Below, one piece after another: positions 24,448 to 33,485 of a stretch of 64,000 bases of DNA (positions within the stretch are counted from its first letter, which is position 1; the number at the start of each line of letters is the position of its first letter). The translations under genes were made by a program, and so were the position numbers. The stretch comes from Lactiplantibacillus brownii. GTDB taxonomy: Bacteria; Bacillota; Bacilli; Lactobacillales; Lactobacillaceae. The notes under the pieces are model-generated. The model did not search any database and was not told the origin of the DNA. It was given only the letters and a program-made list of their open reading frames with translations. Where the stretch lies: the NCBI RefSeq assembly GCF_031085375.1, contig NZ_JAVCWF010000001.1, forward strand, positions 2,852,001-2,916,000. Reading direction: 5' to 3'.

Positions 24448-24554
24448 AACCCGTGACTGGCAGGATGTCATTGAGTAGCGCCTAACCAGCAACACAATCT
24501 TAATTGCCGATTGCCAAGCTGGGTAGGCGTTACTCACGCCTGTTGTCACGGGTT
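24448..24554 (-). repeat. Intra-operon long hairpin (element D)
   Basis: The outer arms AACCCGTGAC and GTCACGGGTT are perfect; the inner arms (about 24470-24490 and 24516-24535) pair over some 18 bases with few mismatches. There is no T run, so it is not a simple terminator. It sits between two genes of the csc operon and could stabilise the upstream WxL mRNA or lower cscA/cscC expression. Confidence 0.6.
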
Positions 24555-24565
24555 TCACAGTAATG

Positions 24566-25249
24566 CTAACTCGGTGCATTCGTTAATGACCAAGTTAGGG
24601 TACCGGTATAGTGTCCGGCTGAAAATTTTTGATCTGCCAAGTGTAAGGTCGTCGGTTGCGAACCACGGTTCATGATCAATAGCCATGTGCCGAGCCCAGC
24701 TTGTTGATCAGCCTTTAACACATTATTGACTGATCCGGCCGTTAAATGACCTTCATTAACCAATTGTGGGGCGGTGCTAACATTGGTCGTGGCCGGTTTG
24801 ATTTCGACTGACCCCAAATCAATCGTCGCCGCTAATGCTTGTTGCCCATTGCGTGGTGCGCTGGGTAAAACTTGCAACGTCCAGCCACTACCAGTTGCTC
24901 GGCGATCCGAGATTTGGACCATCGCTTTTTGATTCTTTGCGGTGGTCGTGGTTGGACCACTCGCCACCGTAATATTGTTAAACTTTAAGTTACTTAAATA
25001 ATCAATTGTTAAATTTCCCCGTGAACCTGTCCCATCAACATTACCAGGATCGGCATCATCGCCAGGATACGGTTTCGACGGCTCATCTGGATCAACCGGC
25101 TTGACCGCACTATCATCTTCACTAGGGGTAATCTTAATCTCAATCTGCGACTGCGTCATTTGCGTGGCGGCACGGCCAGCCATTGGTGCAACTAACCAGC
25201 CGCCAAGACAAACACCGCTTAATGCCAACCACCAAATTAACCCGCGCAT
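24566..25249 (-). CDS. cscB: WxL-domain protein (CscB type)
   Basis: A 227-residue secreted protein. Signal peptide 1-28 (WLVAPMAGRAA), a short Pro/Asp/Gly-rich spacer (DPDEPSKPYPGDDADPG, about 50-68), and a WxL domain over the rest, with SGWTLQVL (about 120) and the terminal TWSLTNAPS. RBS GAGGTG. It lies between another WxL gene and the hairpin before cscA. Expected to bind peptidoglycan and assemble with CscA. Confidence 0.82.
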   Translation of the reverse strand: MRGLIWWLALSGVCLGGWLVAPMAGRAATQMTQSQIEIKITPSEDDSAVKPVDPDEPSKPYPGDDADPGNVDGTGSRGNLTIDYLSNLKFNNITVASGPTTTTAKNQKAMVQISDRRATGSGWTLQVLPSAPRNGQQALAATIDLGSVEIKPATTNVSTAPQLVNEGHLTAGSVNNVLKADQQAGLGTWLLIMNRGSQPTTLHLADQKFSAGHYTGTLTWSLTNAPS

Positions 25250-25292
25250 CAGTTACACCTCACTCCCATCAGTGCAGCGCTAACTGATTAAC

Positions 25293-25886
25293 CTACGATT
25301 CAATGCCTGATGGTGCATTGCTAAGGGTCCAAGTTAAGGTTGATTTGTAAGCCCCAGCAGAGTTACCAGCCGGTACCAGTAAGCTGACCTGGTCAGTGGT
25401 ATGTGACATGTCATAGACCCCAATACCTTCATTTTCGTCAGCCGACAAGATCGGTTGCGATTCAGTATTGATCGTCACTTCTTTAGCAGTTGGCGCCTTG
25501 GAGGCATTGTTGTTATCGGCGGCTGCAACAGTCCCCTTTTTAAAGGTTAAAGCCGCGCCACGTAAAGTTCCAGTACTGCCACTCGTTTGGAAAGCCGTTG
25601 CACTAACTCCCACATGCCAACCAGAGATATTACCCGGGTTTTTAACTTCAACTAAGTCAGTTACTTCTTCGGCAGTATAGTCTTGAGAAGCCAAATCATT
25701 GACATGTTCCCCTAAATTAATTGTTGGCGCTTTTTCCAACGTGATTTCTTTAGCGGTCTCATCTTGAGTCAAGTTGATTTCTGCAGTAGTATCCTTTTGG
25801 GTATCCGTATCAGCAGCCTGAGCAGCTAAGGGTAAAACAGCGAAAAGTGACATCCCAGCGATAAGTGTTCCAATTGTCTTCTTCAT
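25293..25886 (-). CDS. cscB: WxL-domain protein (CscB type)
   Basis: A 197-residue secreted protein. Starting at ATG 25886 (AAAGGAG upstream) gives a signal peptide ending AAQAA; a longer upstream frame is a shadow inside cscD. The WxL domain spans nearly all of the mature protein, with SGWHVGV (about 104) and TWTLSNAPSGIES at the end. Its start codon shares one base with the cscD stop (TAATG), so it is translationally coupled. Confidence 0.83.
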   Translation of the reverse strand: MKKTIGTLIAGMSLFAVLPLAAQAADTDTQKDTTAEINLTQDETAKEITLEKAPTINLGEHVNDLASQDYTAEEVTDLVEVKNPGNISGWHVGVSATAFQTSGSTGTLRGAALTFKKGTVAAADNNNASKAPTAKEVTINTESQPILSADENEGIGVYDMSHTTDQVSLLVPAGNSAGAYKSTLTWTLSNAPSGIES

Positions 25887-26167
25887 TACGATTGCTCCTT
25901 TATTTGTCGACGGCTTTGCCACCAAATTTTGATTAGTAATCCTAATAGACCAATGATGAGTAACCCAATCCCACACAAGAGCCATTGCTGGCTTTCATTC
26001 ATTTGCGGCAGCAACCCTGCCAGCGGCCCTTGATCCAGATTGGTTCCCGCCGAGTGAGTTTGTGTGACGGTCACATCATAAGTTCCACGTTGCACATCTG
26101 CACCGGCAATGAGCGGGCGGCCACTCAGAGCAGTTATTAAACTAGCGCAACCAATTTTCCAATGCAT
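25886..26167 (-). CDS. cscD: CscD: small sortase-type surface protein
   Basis: A 93-residue protein, first gene of the operon. An N-terminal signal-like segment (1-22) leads to a short mature part, then LPQMNE, a single hydrophobic helix (WLLCGIGLLIIGLLGLLIKI) and a basic tail. L. plantarum sortase recognises LPQTxE; here Thr is replaced by Met, so whether it is processed is open. CscD proteins are the short wall-linked members of csc clusters. The ATG at 26167 has AAAGGATG upstream; earlier in-frame starts lack a site. Confidence 0.75.
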   Translation of the reverse strand: MHWKIGCASLITALSGRPLIAGADVQRGTYDVTVTQTHSAGTNLDQGPLAGLLPQMNESQQWLLCGIGLLIIGLLGLLIKIWWQSRRQIKEQS

Positions 26168-26838
26168 GTCATCACATCCTTTACCCAACTTTACAATTAG
26201 TCAATTAACAAAACCAAACATAGCTACCAATAGTTTTTTTTGTAAACTTATCCTATCAGCACGCAAAATATATCACGGCAATGTAATCGCTGTCAATTAA
26301 TAAGAGGGGTTAACCAACGGCCAAAAATCCTTTTCTAACGGACTTATGTGGAGTTTCTCATTTTAATCAAAATACAATTAATTTTATATAAACTGTCCAA
26401 ATCAGTTTATTATCAAGGGTTTTCATAATTTGTATTTTTTGTTTTTTGAGAAACTGATTACCCCTTTAATCAATCATCCCGTTAATATTATATTTTAATT
26501 AAATTAAAATGAGAACAGCTATTAGCTATTTGTAGCCATCATCATAACCAATAAGCCGTGATATAAAAACAGAATAATTGGCTGTATTTAGTTGCTATGA
26601 TTGCCTTTGGTTAACGGTTCTCATATTTGGACTAATGTAACAATGATTCATATTAACAAATATATTTATTACATTGGCTCAACTATTGATTAGAGGTTAC
26701 TGTAAAAACAAGTATCTTTATATACTAAAATCAAATTTTAAATACTCAGATAATCGACATCCAACCCTCAGCAGGCCAAGTCATGGTCTATGGTATACTT
26801 AGAAAAAATAAGTTGCTTTATTGAAGGGAATGAAACAT
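26168..26838. other. AT-rich control region between csc operon and tetR
   Basis: About 650 bases without a gene. Copies of a GTTTCTCAT / ATGAGAAAC-like motif occur in both orientations near 26351, 26446, 26508 and 26617; the first and third, extended by TTTAAT/ATTAAA, form an inverted repeat with about 150 bases between. These could be operators for the csc promoter. An extended -10 (TGG-TATACT, 26791-26799) fits the tetR promoter. Nothing else is recognisable. Confidence 0.4.
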
Positions 26839-27423
26839 TTGCCAGCCAAGAAAACCTTTAGTGACGAGCAAGTCATTGAACTAATCATGCGACTATTCTG
26901 GCAAAATGGGTATTATCATACATCCATGGATGAGATCGTCGTCACCAGTGGCGTCAAGAAACAGAGCTTATACAACGCGCTCGGTGACAAACACACCATT
27001 TACCTCAAAGCCTTACAACGTTACCATCAGCTCACGTTGACCGCTTGTGCACAAGCGATGCAATCGTTGGAACAAGCCGGCGAGACGCCATTAACAGTCC
27101 TAATGATGTTGTACAGTCGCGATTTGACGCGTACTGATCAGCCAACCGGGGACTTAATGGCTAATGCCGTCGCCGAATTTGGGGCAAGCGATGCAACGGT
27201 CAAACAAGCCACCAATCAGTTCTATGAAGATTATCTTACGCTATTGGCTTCAGTTATTTTAAAAGGCCAAGCCAACCAAACCATCATTAATACCGAAGCT
27301 AGTATGGGGTTGGCACAGAGTTTGTTGGAAGTACGGATCGGCTTGCAAACTCGGATTCGCCAGGGCCAACAGCCTAATATTGACCAACGCCAACACGCAT
27401 GGCGACAATTTTTACAAAAGTAG
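26839..27423 (+). CDS. TetR/AcrR-family regulator
   Basis: A 194-residue regulator. HTH at about residues 8-50: EQVIELIMRLFWQNGYYHTSMDEIVVTSGVKKQSLYNALGDKHTIYLKAL, in the YxaF/AcrR style. The C-terminal ligand domain is all helical (DLMANAVAEFGASDATVKQA). The TTG at 26839 is preferred because AAGGG lies 10 bases upstream; the ATG at 26830 abuts that site. Its neighbour on the other side, the csc operon, is divergent and a possible target; the convergent genes downstream are less likely. Confidence 0.8.
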   Translation: MPAKKTFSDEQVIELIMRLFWQNGYYHTSMDEIVVTSGVKKQSLYNALGDKHTIYLKALQRYHQLTLTACAQAMQSLEQAGETPLTVLMMLYSRDLTRTDQPTGDLMANAVAEFGASDATVKQATNQFYEDYLTLLASVILKGQANQTIINTEASMGLAQSLLEVRIGLQTRIRQGQQPNIDQRQHAWRQFLQK

Positions 27424-27429
27424 CCCTGC

Positions 27430-27470
27430 TAAAAAGGCCTGCAAATTTCAGTTTGCAGGTCCTTTTTTAC
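27430..27470. terminator. Terminator between convergent genes
   Basis: AAAGG-CTGCAAA / TTTGCAGG-CCTTT stem with flanking A and T runs. Confidence 0.8.
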
Positions 27471-27475
27471 TCGTT

Positions 27476-27775
27476 TCAAATATAAGGTTGAGCTAACCAG
27501 CGTTGTGCAGCCGGGCTGAGTTGGTTGCCAAAGTATTGACTGATTGCTTGCACCCCGGCATAACGATCAAACTGGAAACGGCTGGTCAACGTGCCACTAT
27601 CTAATAAAGCTTTCGCAAATTGTAAGTCTTCCGGCTGAATCATTTGTCGAAAAGGCCGTTCTTCTTCAGCGATGATGGGCAACCAATGACCCTTTAGCAC
27701 TGCCGCGGCACGTTGATAACGCCAATCATGCGTTAGTAGCGATTGCATGTCGGCTGGTTTCAATAAGTTAGCCAT
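27476..27775 (-). CDS. Hypothetical protein linked to VWA/AAA genes
   Basis: A 99-residue helical, soluble protein of unknown family. The ATG at 27775 overlaps the stop of the VWA gene by 8 bases (ATGGCTAA), so the two are tightly coupled; the GGGGG site lies in the end of that gene. It is the third member of an ATPase-VWA-small protein operon and is likely an accessory or adaptor of that complex (inference). Confidence 0.6.
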   Translation of the reverse strand: MANLLKPADMQSLLTHDWRYQRAAAVLKGHWLPIIAEEERPFRQMIQPEDLQFAKALLDSGTLTSRFQFDRYAGVQAISQYFGNQLSPAAQRWLAQPYI

Positions 27776-29102
27776 TTAGCGAAGTGCCCCCTTGTAAAGT
27801 CACCACTTGACCAATAACTGGTTGAACGGACAGGTGATCCGTCGCATGCGCCAGCAACCAGATTACATTGGTAAAGCCAGCAGTTGCCACCGTCCGTTCA
27901 CCACGCCCGTCTGTCAAAATCAATGCCAGTGTTGACCGATTCGTCACATGATGCTGCGCTAAGTCATCAAAGATACTCTGATAGACCGTCCCACCACCGC
28001 CTTGACGAACAAAGCGAACTTGTTGTGGCAGACTGGCTTGATAAGTTTGACCCGGTTGAACAATGGCATCGAATGGTTTAACCGTAATCGTCACAGCCAT
28101 TGCCCGCGTCAGACTAGCCACTTGGCTCAATAAATACTGTAGTGTTTGGTCACTGATGGAGCCCGAATTATCAACATAGACTTGCACGTTCAAACGCAGC
28201 TCACTAATTTGACCAGGCAATTCCATACGAGCTGGTTGGCGCCGATTAAAGCGTGCTCGGGAGGGCTTCTTCCCACTTGGAATTTGTCCCAAGCCACGGA
28301 CTAATAACCGTCGCCAGTTTAAAGCCGCCGGTGCCTGCCTGACTTTTAAGTGCGCAACTACTTGGCCTGCCACCAGTCCCCGCCCAGCTTCTTGGGTGTG
28401 TGTCCAAGCATCATGGGTTAACTGTTGTAGTCGATTTGCCGCTAAGTTTGGATTAGTCAACTGACCGGAACTAGCTTGCCATCCACTTGGATCATCGATT
28501 AATTGGGGTGCTGGCTGGTGACCAACACTTTTTTGTGGTGCTTGGCCAGTTGCTGATGGTCCGGGCTGACTAGCTGATTTAGCTGGTGACGGTGCTGGTT
28601 GCAAGAGCTTTAAATACACACTCGAATCGGCCTTCAACGGCAATGGCGTTTTAACTAACGCTTGTGCCGTGCTCAGGCTGGTCATCCCAGCCGGTAACCC
28701 ATCAACGTATTGATTGACCGCCAAATCGGTTGCTAATGTGACCAGTTGCCGCTGCGTTGTTAGTTGTTGCCGGTAACGCAATGGATGCTGCCATACAATA
28801 TGCAACGCCACATGTTTTAACCCAGCTTGTAAACTGTCGAAACGCGGAAAAGTCTGTGCCAAATGACTTGCTGAAAACTGCAATATTAGCTGGTTTGATT
28901 GCCAGGTCAGAGCAAATGCAGCCTTCAATCGCGCCGATTTGCGTGGCAAACGTGTTAAAACCTCACCATAAAATTGGTCAGCTGCCAATAACTCAATCAC
29001 AGCGCGATCGACCATGGTCTGGCCAGCAGCGACTAAAGCCGTGGTTGGATGCTGATTAATTTTTTGACGCCAACGGGCATATTCCGCCGCATTATTTAAC
29101 AT
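27768..29102 (-). CDS. VWA-like (DUF2201-type) protein
   Basis: A 444-residue protein. Residues 1-150 are a helical domain resembling the metallopeptidase-like part of DUF2201 proteins, but without a clear HExxH. A Gln/Pro/Ser-rich linker (about 165-215) follows. The C-terminal VWA domain has the MIDAS motif D-N-S-G-S (VYVDNSGSISD, about 310-320), a GGGGT turn and LILTDGRGE. It forms a pair with the AAA ATPase just upstream, as in MoxR-VWA chaperone systems such as RavA-ViaA. The ATG at 29102 is chosen; a GTG three codons earlier is possible. Confidence 0.78.
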   Translation of the reverse strand: MLNNAAEYARWRQKINQHPTTALVAAGQTMVDRAVIELLAADQFYGEVLTRLPRKSARLKAAFALTWQSNQLILQFSASHLAQTFPRFDSLQAGLKHVALHIVWQHPLRYRQQLTTQRQLVTLATDLAVNQYVDGLPAGMTSLSTAQALVKTPLPLKADSSVYLKLLQPAPSPAKSASQPGPSATGQAPQKSVGHQPAPQLIDDPSGWQASSGQLTNPNLAANRLQQLTHDAWTHTQEAGRGLVAGQVVAHLKVRQAPAALNWRRLLVRGLGQIPSGKKPSRARFNRRQPARMELPGQISELRLNVQVYVDNSGSISDQTLQYLLSQVASLTRAMAVTITVKPFDAIVQPGQTYQASLPQQVRFVRQGGGGTVYQSIFDDLAQHHVTNRSTLALILTDGRGERTVATAGFTNVIWLLAHATDHLSVQPVIGQVVTLQGGTSLNG

Positions 29103-29117
29103 CCTGATCACTCGTTT

Positions 29118-30311
29118 CTACTGATTCGACCAACTCGCCACTTGTTGTAAATACTGATAAAGTGCCGTGGCATACGGACTGGTTTTAGTGACGTTCGCCG
29201 TATAAAGTTGTTTCAATAAATCCTGATTTTGACCGATTTGTTGCACTAACGCAAATTGGCCGTCTTGACTCAGCGCTTGCAAAAGTTGTAAAAAACGACC
29301 CGCATGTTGATCGGCTGTTAACGGATACTGACTCGTCACGCCTAAGCAACTGCGTAAGACGGCGCTCTTCTGAGGTTCACTCATCGCCTGAAATTGTTTG
29401 AGGACCGGTGCCGGAACAACTGCACCTGCAGGCTGTTCGTGATAAATCATCGCTGGCGTTAAGTGAATCGCTTGCTGGGCCAAATATTGTTCAAACGCAT
29501 AGCCTAAATTTGCCCCAATATCACCTTGAAAAATATCCAACGCCACTTGTTCACGAGCCGCTGCCGGTAGCTTTTCTAATTCGACCAAGTTCGCCGAAAC
29601 CCGCGCCCAGGCGCGGGGAGTCACAATTAAGTCAGCTTGTTCATCCGCCTGATTCAATCGTGTGACATCTTCCCCAATAAATTGCTGCACCAATGGCGCA
29701 ATATTGGGCTGTTGCGTTTTAGGATTTGTCGCCGCGGCCCAACGTAACCAATCCCCGGCATCCGTGCGCATTACCAAGCGCACCGTCCGATCCTTGATTG
29801 CCGCATCACCGGCTACTACCCCATAGTCGCTCCCTTCAAAGCCCGTCATACTAGCATCCGGATTCTCCGCTAAAATCAATTGAACTTGTGCGGGTAGCGT
29901 TAATGTATTGATCGTTCGTTGTAAAACTAAGTTCATCAATTCACTTTGAACCGCTTGAGTTCCACGATTGAACTCATCTAAGAACCACAGAATTGGTTGC
30001 TGCGGATGGGCTTCGGCATAACTAATAATCTCAATCAATGTGTGAGCATAGCCAAATTGAACATCTGCTAATTGACCATAGGCTTTTGTTTGAATAAAAG
30101 AATCACTCGTTAATGGCGGTACCGGAATCGCCAAATCACCCTTTTCTGATAAACTCACGACCGTTGTAAATAGCTTAGCTCCCAGGCGTGTGGCAACCTC
30201 ACTAACTAGCGCAGATTTACCAATTCCCGCTTCACCGACAATGTTGGGGACATTACCAGCCTTCAAAACAACCGGTACTGCGGTTAATAGTCCTTGATAT
30301 GATAATGCCAT
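29118..30311 (-). CDS. MoxR-type AAA+ ATPase
   Basis: A 397-residue ATPase. Walker A is GEAGIGKSA (about residues 27-35), Walker B LWFLDEFNRG (about 108-117), sensor-like region around LILAENPDASMTGFEGSDYG, and a DRTVRLVM arginine-finger region. A C-terminal helical domain follows. The ATG at 30311 has GGAGG 6 bases upstream; an in-frame ATG six codons earlier lies next to the parS site. Together with the VWA and 99-residue genes it should form a remodelling complex of unknown client. Confidence 0.82.
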   Translation of the reverse strand: MALSYQGLLTAVPVVLKAGNVPNIVGEAGIGKSALVSEVATRLGAKLFTTVVSLSEKGDLAIPVPPLTSDSFIQTKAYGQLADVQFGYAHTLIEIISYAEAHPQQPILWFLDEFNRGTQAVQSELMNLVLQRTINTLTLPAQVQLILAENPDASMTGFEGSDYGVVAGDAAIKDRTVRLVMRTDAGDWLRWAAATNPKTQQPNIAPLVQQFIGEDVTRLNQADEQADLIVTPRAWARVSANLVELEKLPAAAREQVALDIFQGDIGANLGYAFEQYLAQQAIHLTPAMIYHEQPAGAVVPAPVLKQFQAMSEPQKSAVLRSCLGVTSQYPLTADQHAGRFLQLLQALSQDGQFALVQQIGQNQDLLKQLYTANVTKTSPYATALYQYLQQVASWSNQ

Positions 30312-30332
30312 TTTTTCCTCCATTTTCATGAT

Positions 30333-30348
30333 TGTTTCACGTGAAACA
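30333..30348. other. parS chromosome-partition site
   Basis: TGTTTCACGTGAAACA is a perfect 16 bp palindrome identical to the consensus ParB (Spo0J) binding site. It sits 1 base past the sbcC stop codon and 22 bases before the ATPase start. ParB loads at such sites, spreads and recruits SMC, and they cluster around oriC, so this window is probably in the origin-proximal part of the chromosome. Confidence 0.92.
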
Positions 30349-30349
30349 G

Positions 30350-33300
30350 CTAGTCAAATGCTAACTGATAGTTTACCCGACTTTCGCCGTTACCTTCTGG
30401 AATCACTTGTAATTGTGCTGGTAACTGACTTTCTAGCTCTGTCACATGACTGATAATCCCGATCATCCGTGATTGCCCTTCAACTTGTTGTAAAGTTTCC
30501 ATGGCCATTTCTAAGGCTTCTTCATCTAATGACCCAAAGCCTTCATCAATGAACAAGGCATCAATTTTGATGCCACCGGCTTGCTCTTGAATCACTTCGG
30601 CTAACGCTAACGCCAAAGATAGTGCAGCAACAAAGCTCTCACCACCAGATAACGTATGCACGCTACGAACTTTCCCGGCATTATCATCATAGATATTGAT
30701 TTCCAAGCCAGTCCCGTTACGATAAGTGCCATAAGACGTTTCCAATTGGAATTGATAACGCCCACGTGTCAACTGCTGCAGCCGTTGATTTCCTTTGTGC
30801 AGCACCTTTTGCAAATAGGTCTGTAGCACAAAACGTTCTAAGCTGAGTTTTTGCGCGCCATTACCATTGGCCACTTGTGACAATTGTGAGAGCTCCGCTA
30901 ACTGTGCCTGTTGCTCATGCACCGCAGCCAAGGTCGTCTGCATTTTTTTGACCAAAGCTTGATTAGCTCGTAGTTGACGATCTAAGTCATAATACTGTTG
31001 TTCCACTTGTTGCTCCACCGTTTGCGCCGTTCGAACTTGTTCAGATAGCGCCGCTAGATCAGGCGCGGGGCGCTCGGCAATCGCCTGCTTCACCGTTGTC
31101 AGTTGGCCTTGTAACCCCGAACGTTGCTGATCATAATCGCTAATCGTTTGTCGCAACTCAGGTAACGTTGGCAACTGACTAAGAAGTTGTTGCAATCGTT
31201 CAAAGTCGGCTGTTCCCCATGTCGCAGTCATCGCGGCCGTTAAGTCCGCTGTTTGACTAGCCACCGTCGCCTGGGCCGTATTCAAATGCTTTTGGGTGGT
31301 ACTCAATTGAGCCTTAACGGCCGACAACTGATCATTTAACTGAGCCAATGCTTGGTCAGCCTGTTTTACGGTTGCTTCATATTTGGCCTGGTCAGCCTTG
31401 AGTTGTTTCAGATAAGTTTCAAGGGCCGTCAAAGTTGGATAATCCGGCGATAATTGTTTTTGCCGATCAGTTAATTGCGTTTGTAATTGCAGCACTTGGT
31501 TCGTGGCGGCCGTGACAACTTGGGCTTGTTGCTGTTGTTGGGCGGTCACTTCAGCAAGTTGCGTTTTTAACGCTGTTAAACGTTGTTGCGCTTGCTGAGC
31601 GCGTTTGATCTGGTCGGCATTGGCTCGTTGCTTTAAAGCCAATGCTTGTTCTGCGGTCTGCAGCTTAGTTTCGATCGTCGCTAATGTCGCGGCTTCATCG
31701 GCAAGATCACCGATTGCGGTTTTAAGCGTAGTCATCAAACTCGTTAATTGGGCTTGTGCCGTCGTGACGGCTTGTTGCTGACTGGCTAACTGACTTTGCC
31801 CTGAAGCCAACTTCTTGTTTGCCTCAACACTCGCGGTTTGCGCTTTTTTAACGGCGGCTTCGGTTACCGTAATCGTTTCAACAGGGGCCGGTTGTGGATG
31901 TTCGGTTGAGCCGCAGACCGGGCAAGGCTGATTCGGCAAGAGTCGCTGACTCAATATCGCAATCTGTGCACTGGCCCAATCGCTATCTAATTGTAGATAA
32001 CGCTGTTCCTTTTCGCTCACCTGAGCCTGCTGTTTTGTCACTAATTTTTGTTGCTGAGTAACCGTCTGTTGGGCTTTTTCAATCACTTGTTGTTGCCGTT
32101 TCACAGCGCTTAGCTGTTGATGCCAATCAGCCAAATCACGTTGCCGGGTGGTTAAACCTGCCGCTTGCGTCATGAACTCTGGCAATTGGGCGCCAATTGG
32201 CGTAAGTGTCGTTTGCTCTGATGTCAATTCAGACAAGGTGGCTGTCGTCGTTGCTTGAACGTTCTGTTGCTTGCTTTCTGCTTGTTTGGCCTGCTTTAAG
32301 GCTTGCTTTGTTTGATCCACTTGTTCATAAACGCGGCGTTTTCCCGTCAAAGTGGTAATGTCGGCTTGTCGTTGCTTAGCAACCGTTTGTTGATCGGCCA
32401 ACCGTTTAACAGTAGCGCTCGCTGCGGCTTGTGCCGTTGTCAATTCAGCTTGTCGTGTCGTCAACTGTTGTTGTTCAGCGGATTCAGTTTGCACCTGTTT
32501 TTGTGCCAAGGTACGTTGTTGTGCAGCATTTGCTAAGCCTTGACCCCATTCCAACGTTTTGACCTGTGTCCGCTGTGCCTCAATGATTGGTCGCTGCTCA
32601 GTCAATCGTGCTTGTATAGTCAGTAATTTCGCTAACTGATCATGATTTTTTTGTAAAGTTTGACCCGTTTGCTCAGCTTGTTGGGCTTTTTCTAGCGCTT
32701 TTTTAGCCGCATCAAATGTTGTTTTCAGTTCAGCACGTTGTGTCGTTTGAGCCGCCTGTGCCGTTAATTGGCGGTCAACTGCCGCTTGTGGCGCTAACTT
32801 GGCCGCTTCAGCCGTTGCTAAATCTGTCCAAGTTAACTGCTGCTGATAGGTTTGTAGTGTCTGCGTGGCTTGGGCGCTCACTTGTTGCTGCTGCTTCAAT
32901 TGCCGCCGCAGTTGATCCGCCCAATCGCGATACAACGACGTCCCAAAAATATCACGCAATACTTTTTCTTTATCATCACTGTTAGCCATCAAAAATTGGC
33001 GAAATTGACCTTGTGGCAATAACACGATTTGTGAAAATTGTTCACGAGTCAGTTGTAATAAGTCACGAATATAAGCTTGAACTTGGTTAACTTTAGTTAA
33101 CTCATCAACTTCCTGTCCAGCCTCGTCAAAAACCGTCAAAGTCACTGCTGCGGGCTGTACATGGGTACCGTCACCACGCTTTTTTGCGACTTCTTGTTCT
33201 GGTAAACGGACGACCTGATACGTCCGCCCCTGATGTTCAAAGTTAAAGGTGACACTAGTCTCATCATCAAAGGTCGCAAAGTCTGAACGCATTTGCTTCA

Positions 33301-33484
33301 CTTGGCGATCGCCACCAGACGTGCCGCCAAACAAGGCAAAGCACATCGCATCAAAAATCGTCGTTTTACCTGCACCTGTCTTCCCGCTAATCAAAAAAAC
33401 TGGAAAATCAGTAAATTTAGTAAAGTCTATTTTTTGTTGACGAAAGGGGCCAAAAAAGGCCAATTGTAACGTTAAAGGTCGCAT
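30350..33484 (-). CDS. sbcC: Exonuclease subunit SbcC
   Basis: A 1044-residue SMC-like ATPase. Walker A GKTGAGKTTIFDAM (about 34-47); two very long Gln/Ala-rich coiled coils; the zinc hook CPVCGSTEHP (about 521-530) at the apex; the ABC signature LSGGESF near 950; Walker B/D-loop ALFIDEGFGSLDEEAL near 985. With SbcD it forms the Mre11-Rad50-type nuclease that cuts hairpins and protein-blocked ends at replication forks. It follows sbcD after 1 base, with GGAGGACAACTAAG upstream. Confidence 0.93.
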   Translation of the reverse strand: MRPLTLQLAFFGPFRQQKIDFTKFTDFPVFLISGKTGAGKTTIFDAMCFALFGGTSGGDRQVKQMRSDFATFDDETSVTFNFEHQGRTYQVVRLPEQEVAKKRGDGTHVQPAAVTLTVFDEAGQEVDELTKVNQVQAYIRDLLQLTREQFSQIVLLPQGQFRQFLMANSDDKEKVLRDIFGTSLYRDWADQLRRQLKQQQQVSAQATQTLQTYQQQLTWTDLATAEAAKLAPQAAVDRQLTAQAAQTTQRAELKTTFDAAKKALEKAQQAEQTGQTLQKNHDQLAKLLTIQARLTEQRPIIEAQRTQVKTLEWGQGLANAAQQRTLAQKQVQTESAEQQQLTTRQAELTTAQAAASATVKRLADQQTVAKQRQADITTLTGKRRVYEQVDQTKQALKQAKQAESKQQNVQATTTATLSELTSEQTTLTPIGAQLPEFMTQAAGLTTRQRDLADWHQQLSAVKRQQQVIEKAQQTVTQQQKLVTKQQAQVSEKEQRYLQLDSDWASAQIAILSQRLLPNQPCPVCGSTEHPQPAPVETITVTEAAVKKAQTASVEANKKLASGQSQLASQQQAVTTAQAQLTSLMTTLKTAIGDLADEAATLATIETKLQTAEQALALKQRANADQIKRAQQAQQRLTALKTQLAEVTAQQQQQAQVVTAATNQVLQLQTQLTDRQKQLSPDYPTLTALETYLKQLKADQAKYEATVKQADQALAQLNDQLSAVKAQLSTTQKHLNTAQATVASQTADLTAAMTATWGTADFERLQQLLSQLPTLPELRQTISDYDQQRSGLQGQLTTVKQAIAERPAPDLAALSEQVRTAQTVEQQVEQQYYDLDRQLRANQALVKKMQTTLAAVHEQQAQLAELSQLSQVANGNGAQKLSLERFVLQTYLQKVLHKGNQRLQQLTRGRYQFQLETSYGTYRNGTGLEINIYDDNAGKVRSVHTLSGGESFVAALSLALALAEVIQEQAGGIKIDALFIDEGFGSLDEEALEMAMETLQQVEGQSRMIGIISHVTELESQLPAQLQVIPEGNGESRVNYQLAFD

Positions 33485-33485
33485 C

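Noticed and set aside
24280..24579. A 99-codon minus-strand frame through the csc hairpin
   Set aside because: It overlaps cscA and the palindrome in another frame and has no ribosome site.
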